A stretch of DNA of 35,779 bases from an uncultured candidate division Zixibacteria bacterium. Its GTDB lineage: Bacteria; Zixibacteria; MSB-5A5; SM1-73. Shown here piece by piece: positions 1 through 7,733 of the stretch. Position 1 is the stretch's first letter, and every line of letters begins with the position of its first letter. A program made the position numbers and the translations under genes. The notes under the pieces are model-generated. The model saw nothing but the letters and a program-made list of their open reading frames with translations, did not search any database and had not been told where the DNA came from. The stretch covers positions 1-35,779 of the forward strand of contig CAIVRH010000027.1 in NCBI GenBank assembly GCA_903908285.1, written 5' to 3'.

Positions 1-150
1 CTTTAGCTGGGGTGAGGTCATCCCGCCATCGGCGGGATCGTCTCCACTTTGAATAATACGGTTGGGAGAACGACCCCCACTTTAGCTGGGGTGAGGTCAT
101 CCCGCCATCGGCGGGATCGGCTCCACCATTAACCATGCGGTTCATGGTGA
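1..150. repeat. 79-bp tandem repeat, two copies
   Basis: A 40-bp block starting CTTTAGCTGGGGTGAGG at 1 recurs identically at 80. Each block ends in a perfect 7-bp hairpin, TCCCGCC-ATC-GGCGGGA (21-37 and 100-116). The second half of the unit is diverged but still recognisable (CTCCAC and CGGTT shared). The first copy touches the window edge, so more copies may lie to the left. Similar CCCGCC/GGCGGG hairpins occur at 32272-32290 and near 32475. Confidence 0.7.
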
Positions 151-172
151 ATCAGAATAAACAAATTAAAAA

Positions 173-197
173 CCCCTTTGGATCATATCCAAAGGGG
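173..197. terminator. Perfect 11-bp hairpin, possible bidirectional terminator
   Basis: CCCCTTTGGAT and ATCCAAAGGGG form an 11-bp stem around CAT. On the minus strand the stem is followed by TTTTTAATTTGTTT, a good U-tract. On the plus strand it is followed by the weaker CCTTCTTTT. It could end a gene left of the window or transcription coming leftward; no gene inside the window clearly needs it. Confidence 0.5.
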
Positions 198-565
198 CCT
201 TCTTTTGGGGAAAATAAAAAAGCAGACCCGCCGTTTTAAGTTTTTACCCTTTTTTTGGGGACGGTTTTTCGGGGACGGATCTGCCTTATTTTTTCTATGT
301 TTAGTGATGCTTTGTAAACTCTATGTTCCGACTTTTTAACTCCTCTTTTGGGGATTTGAACTATTCAACTCTTTCTTAGCCCCAATTTCTATTAACTTGT
401 TCGGCATTTAGCAAGATTCCTTTAGCAAAAATATTCGATTTGTCAGAAATATTTAAAAAACAGCTTTAAGACAATTATTAAATAATGGCTGGAACTTTTT
501 TTACAGCCATTTGTAAAAACAATCGAAAACAAAAAATGAACCAAACTTGAAAGGAGATTTTTCCC

Positions 566-1546
566 ATGTCAAAAAAGAGAACAATTGCCCTGATTATGAT
601 GGTGTTGTTGATAGGCTTAGTGGCAAGCTGCATTGCGGCAAAGGAGCCACCGGAAAAGCTCAGTGGCGGCTGGCTGGGGGTCTACTTACAGGACATCAGC
701 CCGGATATGAAAGATGCCATGGATTTAAAATCCACCGAAGGGGTGCTGGTGACGGATGTGGTCGGGGATAGTCCGGCGGAAAAGGCGGGAATTGAGTCAA
801 AAGATGTGATTGTAGGATTTGCAGGTAAAGACGAGAAAGGAACTTTCGAGAAAGTTAAAGATTCTTCCCAGCTAAAAAAGATGGTAAGAACGACATCTCC
901 GGGCGAAGTGGTAAAGCTGAAAATCTCGCGTGAAGGAAAAGAAAAAGTAATAACCGTCACCTTGGACCAGTCACCGGAGGGCGACTTCTTTACTGAGCAG
1001 GCTTTAAACCTCCCCCCGGGTACAGCCAAAGCTTTAGGCCCCAACGCTCACTATTTCAGTTACTTCTCCGGCAGCCGAATCGGGGTTAAAGTTCAGGACC
1101 TCTCCGAACAATTAGGCGACTATTTTGGGGTGACGGATGGAGAAGGCGCTTTGATTACCGAGGTGGAAGAAGATATGCCCGCGCAAAAAGCCGGACTTAA
1201 AGCCGGCGATGTGGTGGTGGAGGTGGATGGAGAAAAGATCGAAGATACGCAGGAATTGACCAGTGCCATTTCGGAGAAACATGAAGGGGATAAAGTAAAT
1301 ATAAAAGTAATGCGTAATCACCAGCCCCAAACCTTTGCGGTGGAGGTGGAGAAAGGGAAAGGGGAACGCAGCTTTGATTTCAGCGGCATGGACAACGTGA
1401 AGGTATTCAAGAAAAATCTCCAGGCGCCGGATATGCAATGGAGAGAGGAAGCCTCATCCGATCTGAAGGATGAGCTGCAGAATTTAAAAGAGGAAATGCA
1501 AGATTTGAAGCAACAAATGGAAGAACTAAAGGAGAAGATTAGGTAG
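566..1546 (+). CDS. PDZ-domain lipoprotein (two PDZ domains, no protease domain)
   Basis: The 326-residue protein starts with a lipoprotein signal: basic MSKKR, a hydrophobic run, then V-A-S-C with the lipidated cysteine at 22. Two PDZ domains follow, at roughly 30-135 and 165-265, each with the usual GVL-type and KAGI/KAGL-GDVV signatures seen in HtrA proteases. No serine protease domain is present. Residues about 290-326 are a charged Leu/Met heptad region, probably a coiled coil. The start is supported by AAGGAG at 551-556, nine bases ahead. It probably acts as a periplasmic peptide-binding adaptor, inferred from the PDZ domains and the two HtrA genes nearby. A strong terminator follows. 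Its exact partner cannot be told from sequence. Confidence 0.85.
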   Translation: MSKKRTIALIMMVLLIGLVASCIAAKEPPEKLSGGWLGVYLQDISPDMKDAMDLKSTEGVLVTDVVGDSPAEKAGIESKDVIVGFAGKDEKGTFEKVKDSSQLKKMVRTTSPGEVVKLKISREGKEKVITVTLDQSPEGDFFTEQALNLPPGTAKALGPNAHYFSYFSGSRIGVKVQDLSEQLGDYFGVTDGEGALITEVEEDMPAQKAGLKAGDVVVEVDGEKIEDTQELTSAISEKHEGDKVNIKVMRNHQPQTFAVEVEKGKGERSFDFSGMDNVKVFKKNLQAPDMQWREEASSDLKDELQNLKEEMQDLKQQMEELKEKIR

Positions 1547-1556
1547 AAAAGCCCCA

Positions 1557-1600
1557 ACAAAAACCCCCATTCATTTGCTACAGGGATGGGGGTTTTTTGT
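1557..1600. terminator. Bidirectional rho-independent terminator
   Basis: ACAAAAACCCCCAT (1557-1570) pairs with ATGGGGGTTTTTTGT (1586-1600), with one bulged T and a 15-base loop. The A-run on one side and T-run on the other serve both strands. It lies between the converging PDZ lipoprotein gene and the minus-strand FG-GAP gene. Confidence 0.85.
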
Positions 1601-1630
1601 AGCTCTCCGATTCATCGGGAAATGTTCTTT

Positions 1631-4600
1631 CTATTTACTGCATGGAGTAGGACCTGATTTGAATAGGTAATTTATAAGATAAACCACATCACCCACATCA
1701 TCTAAGCCATCACAATTCACGTCACCTGCTTGTAAGGGATTGGGAGCGGGTCCATTTTTGAAAAGATAGTTTATTAAATAGACTACGTCTCCAACATCTA
1801 TCAACCCATCCCCGTTGGCGTCGCCGCGCAAGAGTGATATTGTTACAAGGATGGAATCAGAATAACCGCTTTGCAAGCACCAAATATCCATAGCCTTCAC
1901 TTTGACATAGTAAGAACCCGCATATTCCCATGCATGTGAAACAGTGCATGGTTCTGCGCTCTGAACTTGGCTTGTCCAAATATGGTGAGAACTATCACCC
2001 CAATCAAAGAGATAAAATACCGAATCATTTTCGGGATCTACTGAGATAGAAGTGTATTGGTAATCCATGTTCGTTAATCCAACTAATGGTCCAGATGGAG
2101 TTGTTGGCTTGTTAGGCGGGTTTTCCAAATGTATGGTCAGCGAAATCTGATCACTTCCTCCATTAAGTGAATTAACGCTAAAGGAACCAATATAGTCGTT
2201 AATCGGCACATCGATTGGAATTGATATTTTTGCCCGTGCGACTATATTTTGGCACGCAGGAATAGAATCTATCGGTAAATCAAAGACCACATTTGACGAA
2301 GGAATGGACCCGCTACCCCCCACAAAGTCAGAAGCTGACAATGTCAAGCCATTAATCTGGTGGTGACATCCAGTTTCAAAAATCTCGAAAGAGACACTTA
2401 TCGTATCTCCAAGGAATCCAGTAGCCACTAAACCAGGTGGTGCAGTCATTAAAGAGGGTGGATGCTCGGGGACCTCCACAGCCGTAACATAGAATGGCTG
2501 TTTTCCATCAATCGCTATACCCTTGACTTGTACTGTGTATTGCTGGCTCATAGAACCAGTAATCGCGATTACGTCTGTTGATAAGGATGAGCCAATATAA
2601 GAAGAACCAGGTATTTCGGTCTCGATCTGCTGTGTCTCATAATTGTAACCTGTATGATTTCCGGCATTGTCATATAAGTGCAGGGTCATGTTCCCTTCAG
2701 TGTGATCGAGCCAGAATTCAGTCTCGTAGCCGTTTGAGGTGTAACTAGCAGACAGCGAGTCCCCTTGTCCTATGGAGTCTTGCATGACTAAATTGAAAAC
2801 ATCCGTGCCTCCTAAATTCTTTTGCTTATCTGTCTCAATAACTTCGAAGTACAGATCAGGAGGGGTAACGGTGCTAAGGCTAAACCTTCCAGCTCCTATG
2901 GTTGCATGGGGGATGAGCTTAAATTTACCCTGCCCTCCCGATAACCTGGACTGAGGCACTGTAATGCTGAATGGAATTTGGACAGATTGTAATACCTGGA
3001 CATTAACAGGTTCAGCGATTGAGGCAATGGATATAGTCTGATCTCTGAGAGGTCCGCTTCTAGCCTTAACCTCGAAATACAAATTCGCCTTTCCTTCGTA
3101 AGGACCATGGTTGTTTAATTTGACTGTCCCCTCTATTAGCACAGGTGCATCTCCTGAGTGATATACAGTATGAGGGATATCCATATCGTAAATGAGCGCT
3201 ATGCCGAATGGGAAAGCATCCGGTGGGTACGCAGGATCCATGGATCTTTCGACATACGTCTTAACATCATTTAGCATCATGTCCATTTCTATCAGATCTC
3301 TTTGGGTGGCGGGAATCACAACCTGCAGGACATCGATTAGCGAGGAGGCTGCAGCGCTGGCATCTGCTTCCTTGTAAGTTGCAGTTGCTGAAGTCGTAAT
3401 CATTCCGAAAGCACTAAGAGCTAAGGCAGTCTCTGGACCTGCAAGTGTACCAAAGGAAAAGAAAGCAACCAATCCTGTTTTTATAGATAATCCTATCCCA
3501 GCTACAAGAACCGTGTTGGCGTAACCAGTAAGGTTAGTACGCCTACTATTTGTCAATTCTTCCCACATAGAATACATGGTATTATAGTAGGAAGAATTCC
3601 CGTAGTTCGTAGTCCAATCACCGAGATTAACGATATTGTAGACTTTTTCTGGTATCGGTGGGTTTATATCAGAGTGAGAAGTTGGACAGTACCACTTAAC
3701 CACTGTCTTTTCTCCTTCTTCATTGCTATTCCTTATATCTTGCGCAAGTGCTCTAACATTCCTGATAAGCTGATTGAATGAGGTGGCATCGTTGTAATTA
3801 TGGTTCTGAACATATTGCCTTAGATTTGAACATGTTTGCGTTACTTGGTCAATTATGCTTTGGATTTGAATCGACGTGGGATCAGTCATTATCAGATCGT
3901 ATATGTTACCGTACAAATTTACGTCGTTAAAATTATCTATTCGCTCCAAAGTTTGCGCCCAAATTAGATGTTTTTGCTGTTCTTCAATGAAGTTGATTGA
4001 TTGTTCTATACTAGTGCAAGTAATCCAGTCTGCTACGGGTCCCACATTTTTCAGACTTAGTAGTGTATATCCGCCATGCACATTATCCACAATGTTACTT
4101 ACATTGTAAAGCAATGTAACGGCAGTATATACTAGCTCCAACCCACCTATTATAGTCCACATCGCGTCGAGGTCATGAACAGACTTGTAGGCATATACCA
4201 TTGTCCAGGAAAAGTCTTGGGCAATAAGATAATCCCTTGCTTTGATAGCATTCTCAAGTTCATCTATGGCAGCAATTAAATTTTGCCTGGGATCCTGTGG
4301 GGTTAGATTGATCAGGATGGAGACATTGTTGCTATACCCATTTGCCACCGCTAAATCCAAATCGTTGTCACCATCCAGGTCCGCACAGAAAACAGAATGA
4401 GGATAATCTCCTGCCCCATAGTATACAGCACTCTGAAAAGTCCCATCCCCGTTGTTCTTTAAGATGGAGACATTATCGCTCTCGGTATTTGCCACAGCTA
4501 AGTCCAAATCGTTGTCCCCATCCAAGTCCGCACAGAAAACAGAACTAGGCATACGTCCTGTCCTATAGTCGACCTTGGTTTGAAAGGTTCCGTCCCCGTT

Positions 4601-5416
4601 GTTCTTCAAGATAGAAACATCGCAGTATGGGTAGGAGCTATAGTACCAATTTGCCACAGCTAAGTCCAGATCATTATCATTATCTAAGTCTGCACAGAAA
4701 ATAGATAAAGGACCGTTTCCTGCCCCATAGTTGATCGCGGTGGCAAAGGTACCATTTCCATTGTTCTTCAAGATGGAGATATTATCGCCTTCATTTGCTA
4801 CAGCTAAGTCCAAATCGTTGTCCCCATCCAAATCCGCACAGAAAACAGAAAAAGGGCCATCTCCTGTCCCATAGTTTACTGCAATATCAAAGGTGCCATC
4901 TCCGTTGTTCTTCAAAATTGAGACATTGTCGCTCGGGTAATTTGCCACTGCCAAGTCCTGATCACCATCCCCATCTAAGTCCGCACAGAAAACAGTTGCA
5001 GTCCCTGCTACATAGTTGACCGCACTAGCGAAGGTGCCATTTCCGTTGTTCTTTAAGATGGAGACATTGCCGCTATGACAATTTGTCACTGCTAAGTCCA
5101 GATCGTTGTCCCCATCCAAGTCCGCACAGAAAATAGAATAAGGACCATCTCCTGCCCCATAGTTGACCGCGGTGGCAAAGGTGCCGTCTCCGTTGTTCTT
5201 TAAGATGGAGATATTGTCGCCATTAATATTTGCCACAGCTAAGTCCAAATCGTTGTCCCCATCCAAGTCCGCACAGAAAACTGACCAAGGATTAACTCCT
5301 GCTCCATAGTTGACCGCAGGAGCAAAAGGAATAGAATCGGGGTTTATCTGGGTTATTTGTGCAAAAGCAGGCACAATCCAGAAGATAAAGAGGGTAATTA
5401 TTAAGAGTTTTTTCAT
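1631..5416 (-). CDS. Secreted FG-GAP/VCBS-repeat protein with PKD-like domain and dockerin
   Basis: The 1261-residue protein has a Sec signal peptide (residues 1-19, ending AFA-Q). Seven FG-GAP/VCBS repeats of about 47 residues follow (about 33-370), each with the calcium-loop motif FCADLDGDNDLDLAVAN and then VSILKNNGDGTF. These normally build a beta-propeller. Residues about 380-720 are predicted helical, with a Gly/Ala-rich hydrophobic stretch at about 630-685. A PKD-like fold (WGDSS, HAWEYAGSYYVKVKAMD) lies near 1100-1190. The C-terminus holds two dockerin-type repeats, GDxNxDG followed by GDVVYLINYLF. CTTTAGGAGG nine bases upstream supports the start. FG-GAP and dockerin domains usually serve adhesion or surface assembly; the true ligand is unknown. 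It stands alone between a shared terminator and a repeat-rich spacer. Confidence 0.9.
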   Translation of the reverse strand: MKKLLIITLFIFWIVPAFAQITQINPDSIPFAPAVNYGAGVNPWSVFCADLDGDNDLDLAVANINGDNISILKNNGDGTFATAVNYGAGDGPYSIFCADLDGDNDLDLAVTNCHSGNVSILKNNGNGTFASAVNYVAGTATVFCADLDGDGDQDLAVANYPSDNVSILKNNGDGTFDIAVNYGTGDGPFSVFCADLDGDNDLDLAVANEGDNISILKNNGNGTFATAINYGAGNGPLSIFCADLDNDNDLDLAVANWYYSSYPYCDVSILKNNGDGTFQTKVDYRTGRMPSSVFCADLDGDNDLDLAVANTESDNVSILKNNGDGTFQSAVYYGAGDYPHSVFCADLDGDNDLDLAVANGYSNNVSILINLTPQDPRQNLIAAIDELENAIKARDYLIAQDFSWTMVYAYKSVHDLDAMWTIIGGLELVYTAVTLLYNVSNIVDNVHGGYTLLSLKNVGPVADWITCTSIEQSINFIEEQQKHLIWAQTLERIDNFNDVNLYGNIYDLIMTDPTSIQIQSIIDQVTQTCSNLRQYVQNHNYNDATSFNQLIRNVRALAQDIRNSNEEGEKTVVKWYCPTSHSDINPPIPEKVYNIVNLGDWTTNYGNSSYYNTMYSMWEELTNSRRTNLTGYANTVLVAGIGLSIKTGLVAFFSFGTLAGPETALALSAFGMITTSATATYKEADASAAASSLIDVLQVVIPATQRDLIEMDMMLNDVKTYVERSMDPAYPPDAFPFGIALIYDMDIPHTVYHSGDAPVLIEGTVKLNNHGPYEGKANLYFEVKARSGPLRDQTISIASIAEPVNVQVLQSVQIPFSITVPQSRLSGGQGKFKLIPHATIGAGRFSLSTVTPPDLYFEVIETDKQKNLGGTDVFNLVMQDSIGQGDSLSASYTSNGYETEFWLDHTEGNMTLHLYDNAGNHTGYNYETQQIETEIPGSSYIGSSLSTDVIAITGSMSQQYTVQVKGIAIDGKQPFYVTAVEVPEHPPSLMTAPPGLVATGFLGDTISVSFEIFETGCHHQINGLTLSASDFVGGSGSIPSSNVVFDLPIDSIPACQNIVARAKISIPIDVPINDYIGSFSVNSLNGGSDQISLTIHLENPPNKPTTPSGPLVGLTNMDYQYTSISVDPENDSVFYLFDWGDSSHHIWTSQVQSAEPCTVSHAWEYAGSYYVKVKAMDIWCLQSGYSDSILVTISLLRGDANGDGLIDVGDVVYLINYLFKNGPAPNPLQAGDVNCDGLDDVGDVVYLINYLFKSGPTPCSK
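4290..5330 (-). repeat. Seven in-frame DNA repeats encoding FG-GAP units
   Basis: Blocks of about 140-160 bp recur seven times, best seen as CCATCCAAGTCCGCACAG plus-strand cores. They keep the reading frame and the DxDxDxxD calcium loop in most copies; copy 3 reads DGDGDQD and copy 5 DNDNDLD. Near-identical DNA across copies suggests recent duplication or gene conversion within the gene. Confidence 0.9.
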
Positions 5417-5443
5417 TGGCGGAAACCTCCTAAAGAAAAAAAC

Positions 5444-5480
5444 GTTTAAAGTTCAATGTTTAAGGTTCAAGGTTTAAACC
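5444..5480 (-). repeat. TTGAAC-type array before the FG-GAP gene
   Basis: Read on the minus strand the stretch gives successive TTGAACC, TTAAAC and TTGAAC boxes at 7-9 bp spacing, ending just ahead of the ribosome site of the FG-GAP gene. The same family occurs at 24946-24990 and 34774-34803. Confidence 0.6.
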
Positions 5481-5740
5481 TATGACCTAAGATATTTCTT
5501 GAATTTTGCTATATTATAACTTAAAAGTCAGTAAAAGCAAGGGAAATCTTCCCAAAAATGAATTATGACAGATGGAAAAACGTCCATAGTCCGCAGCCCT
5601 TCGACTTCGCTCAGGACAAGTCCGCCGTCCACCGTCCACTGTCCACCGTTAAAACCTAAACAAAGAAAATGGAAGTCCGAATTTCTCCATAGCGTTTGAA
5701 TTCGTGTATCCATAGTGAAAGAAGCTATAACATAACAAAA

Positions 5741-5856
5741 TGCCGAAGGCATTAAACGTTTATAGCAATGTTCATATATCCTATCTTTTCTTCGTCCGTA
5801 GGACGTACATTATTCAACAAGCATATTTGCTATAAACGTCTTACCCCTTCGGGGTA
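5741..5856. repeat. Composite element: three hairpins within a 13-bp inverted repeat
   Basis: The order is TGCC-GAA-GGCA (5741-5751), left arm ACGTTTATAGCAA (5756-5768), CGTCC-GTA-GGACG (5793-5805), right arm TTGCTATAAACGT (5827-5839) and TACCCC-TTC-GGGGTA (5842-5856). The tidy layout suggests a mobile or structured repeat unit rather than chance. I recall similar Cs-and-TTATAG intergenic repeats in Bacteroidetes-type genomes, but cannot check this here. Confidence 0.6.
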
Positions 5857-5897
5857 TTTCTCTGTTAACAATACCATAAACGAAAAAAGATCTGTAG

Positions 5898-5923
5898 GTC
5901 GGGCTGTCAACAGACTGCCCGAC
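5898..5923. repeat. GTCGGGC/GCCCGAC hairpin
   Basis: GTCGGGC at 5898-5904 pairs with GCCCGAC at 5917-5923 around 12 bases, and is preceded by TGTAG. The TGTAGGTC lead recurs before the hairpin at 32319-32347, so the two probably belong to one repeat family. Confidence 0.55.
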
Positions 5924-6240
5924 AACAACCTATAATATCCTCCTCTTCGTTTCAAGAGTTTGTCACAGTGAAGTATTGGGTTGGTAGCCGCAATCTTCAG
6001 ATTGCGCAGGTCAACAAACTCAACCATGTTCTCTCTTACCAGGTACAAAATCACTCTTAATACTGAGCTTCGAAGTCCAACTTCGGTGGTTAAAAGGACA
6101 GCTCCCTAATATATGAGAGACGGAGTGTATTTTGCATACACCCTTTCCGAATGTACAGAATGTGTTACTTGTCTTTAATTGAACCTTTGAACTCTTAACT
6201 GGCGATAAAAGTGAGTAAAAAATTAAAAACCACCACCCCC

Positions 6241-6329
6241 AAGTCCCCCATGTCCCCCAAGTCCGGTTCGCAGGGCATTGAAAAAATGAAAAAAATGAAA
6301 TCCGCAAGTCCAGTAAGTCCAGTAAGTCC
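6241..6329. repeat. Two short arrays of 9-bp period (AAGTCC)
   Basis: AAGTCC, ATGTCC and AAGTCC start at 6241, 6250 and 6259. AAGTCC starts again at 6306, 6315 and 6324. Both arrays have a strict 9-bp period and are separated by an A-rich stretch. They create apparent minus-strand coding (TWGTWG and LTGLTG) that is not a gene. Confidence 0.7.
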
Positions 6330-6692
6330 GGAAATTGAGATCAATTCTGCACTTCGTCCTACTTCGCACTGAGTGCGCTCAGCCCGAAGTGAGACCTTAG
6401 GGTCGAAGGAAGGAGTTCCCAACTATTTGTACCATGTTTTGTGGCGGTTGGATTTCCTGCGGATCTGAAGGATATCCGACTACATATGTTGTGTGCGATC
6501 CTTAGATAAACTCAGGATGGTGACAGTTCGGCTTCGCTCACTGTCCCTGAGCAAAGTCGAAGGGAGCAAAAGCGAACCGTGAATTGCACCGCCCAGACGA
6601 GCGGATGGTTCCCCCGTACGGGCTCCCGTCCGGGGGCGGGCGTCTGCCCGCTACATTATGACACAGCCCACCAGGGGAGAGGAAACACAAAC

Positions 6693-6726
6693 AAAAAAGC
6701 CCCTCGCATTTGGCGAGAGGCTTTTT
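6693..6726 (-). terminator. Terminator of the rpoD gene
   Basis: On the minus strand AGCCTCTCGC pairs with GCGAGGGGCT (one G-T pair) around a short loop, then runs into TTTTTTG. It sits 24 bases beyond the rpoD stop. Confidence 0.85.
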
Positions 6727-6749
6727 ATCGTAAAGAATATTTTCGATTG

Positions 6750-7604
6750 TCAATTCAGATAAGCGCGCAGGGATTTGGAACGGGAAGCATGTCTTAGCCG
6801 GCGGATTGCCTTCTCCTTGATCTGACGGACCCTCTCCCGGGTCAAACTGAACCTGGCTCCGATCTCTTCCAAGGTCAAAGCCTTCTCCTGGCTCAACCCG
6901 AAATAGAGATTGATCACCTCGGCTTCCCGGGGAGAAAGTGTATCCAGCGCCCGCTCGATCTCCAGCCGTAATGACTCGTCCAAGAGAGCTTCATCCGGTG
7001 CCGGCTGGAATTCATCCTCCAGCACGTCCATCAGGCTATTGTCCTCCGATACCGAGAACGGAGCATCCAAAGATAGATGGCTGTTGGAGATTTTTAAGGT
7101 GTCCGTCACCTCGACTGCCGATAGCGACAGCTCTTTGGCGATCTCGTCGGGGGAGGGTTCCCTTCCGTATTCCTGCTCCAAAGAGGAGGAGATCTTGCCG
7201 ATCTTGTGCAAAGTTCCCACCCGGTTCAAGGGCAATCGCACAATACGCGACTGCTCGGCTAAAGCCTGCAGTATTGCCTGCCGGATCCACCAGACCGCAT
7301 AGGAGATGAATTTGAACCCGCGGGTCTCATCGAATCTTTTGGCGGCTTTGATCAGCCCGATGTTACCCTCGTTGATCAGATCCGCTAAGGAGAGTCCCTG
7401 GTTTTGATATTGTTTAGCCACCGAGACTACAAATCTCAGGTTGGCTTTGGTCAATTTTTCCAGAGCGCTTTGATCTCCCAGCTTGATCTTTTTGGCTAAT
7501 TCCACCTCCTGTTCAGCGTTAATCAGAGGGGTCTCGCCGATCTCCCTTAAGTAGAGATCTAAAGATCTATCCTCGTCCCTGTACCTTCTTGCCTGCTTTG
7601 TCAA
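6750..7604 (-). CDS. rpoD: RNA polymerase sigma factor RpoD/SigA (short form)
   Basis: This 284-residue sigma-70 factor directs RNA polymerase to housekeeping promoters. Region 1.2 is at about 12-45 ([14 protein letters not shown]). Region 2 is at about 50-120, with the core-binding and -10-reading stretch [20 protein letters not shown] and [13 protein letters not shown]. Region 3 is at about 128-200. Region 4 is at about 215-275 with the -35-binding helix [20 protein letters not shown]. Region 1.1 and the large insert of the E. coli protein are absent, as in the short RpoD of Bacteroidetes and relatives. The start is TTG, with GGAGG 12 bases upstream and no better in-frame start. The htrA gene lies 129 bp upstream on the same strand, so they may be co-transcribed. 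TTGACA/TATATT promoters elsewhere in the window fit this factor. Confidence 0.95.
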   Translation of the reverse strand: MTKQARRYRDEDRSLDLYLREIGETPLINAEQEVELAKKIKLGDQSALEKLTKANLRFVVSVAKQYQNQGLSLADLINEGNIGLIKAAKRFDETRGFKFISYAVWWIRQAILQALAEQSRIVRLPLNRVGTLHKIGKISSSLEQEYGREPSPDEIAKELSLSAVEVTDTLKISNSHLSLDAPFSVSEDNSLMDVLEDEFQPAPDEALLDESLRLEIERALDTLSPREAEVINLYFGLSQEKALTLEEIGARFSLTRERVRQIKEKAIRRLRHASRSKSLRAYLN

Positions 7605-7733
7605 TTGCGAAGTAAACCTCCTTTGTCGCTAAAAGCGAGGTATTAGGTTATAGGTTATAGGTGTCAGGTCGAAAACAACAAAATCTAAATCCAAGATTCA
7701 AACTTCAAGTATTAAACCAATAAATACGAAATA

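Larger units (their letters stand above)
1..565. other. Gene-free left end with repeats and hairpins
   Basis: No convincing gene is seen. From left to right it holds a 79-bp tandem repeat (1 to about 150), a perfect 11-bp hairpin at 173-197, and an imperfect inverted repeat at about 211-294 whose A-rich left arm (AAATAAAAAAGCAGA) and T-rich right arm (TCTGCCTTATTTTTT) flank two GGGGACGG boxes. An A/T-rich stretch follows and should contain the promoter of the PDZ lipoprotein gene. A TTGTCA at 440-445 could be a -35 box, but no good -10 box lies at the right distance, so no promoter is called. Confidence 0.6.
5417..6749. other. 1.3-kb gene-free spacer, mosaic of short repeats
   Basis: Open frames here are short, lack ribosome sites and run through repeats, so I call no gene. 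In order it holds: a TTGAAC-type array (5444-5480), a TTCGACTTCGCTCAGGAC segment (about 5599) next to three GTCCAC heptamers (5624-5646), a composite hairpin element (5741-5856), a GTCGGGC hairpin (5898-5923), TTGAAC boxes (6179-6192), two AAGTCC arrays of 9-bp period (6241-6264 and 6306-6329), a CCTGAGCAAAGTCGAAGGGA segment (about 6545) that is the inverted partner of the one at 5599, and the rpoD terminator. Confidence 0.7.

Noticed and set aside
1-119. Repeat-spacer pattern suggestive of CRISPR
   Set aside because: Only two copies exist, the spacer halves are related to each other, and no cas gene is near.
547-771. A 74-codon plus-strand frame over the start of the PDZ lipoprotein gene
   Set aside because: It is an out-of-frame shadow; the real gene has AAGGAG, a lipobox and two PDZ domains.
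4342-5019. Regularly spaced repeats that could be taken for a CRISPR array, and plus-strand frames rich in HPHRKQ repeats
   Set aside because: The repeats are the in-frame FG-GAP units of the minus-strand gene, at 140-160 bp spacing, and the plus-strand frames are their mirror.
5528-6422. Several minus-strand frames of 74-95 codons
   Set aside because: They run through repeats and hairpins, lack ribosome sites and have no family features.
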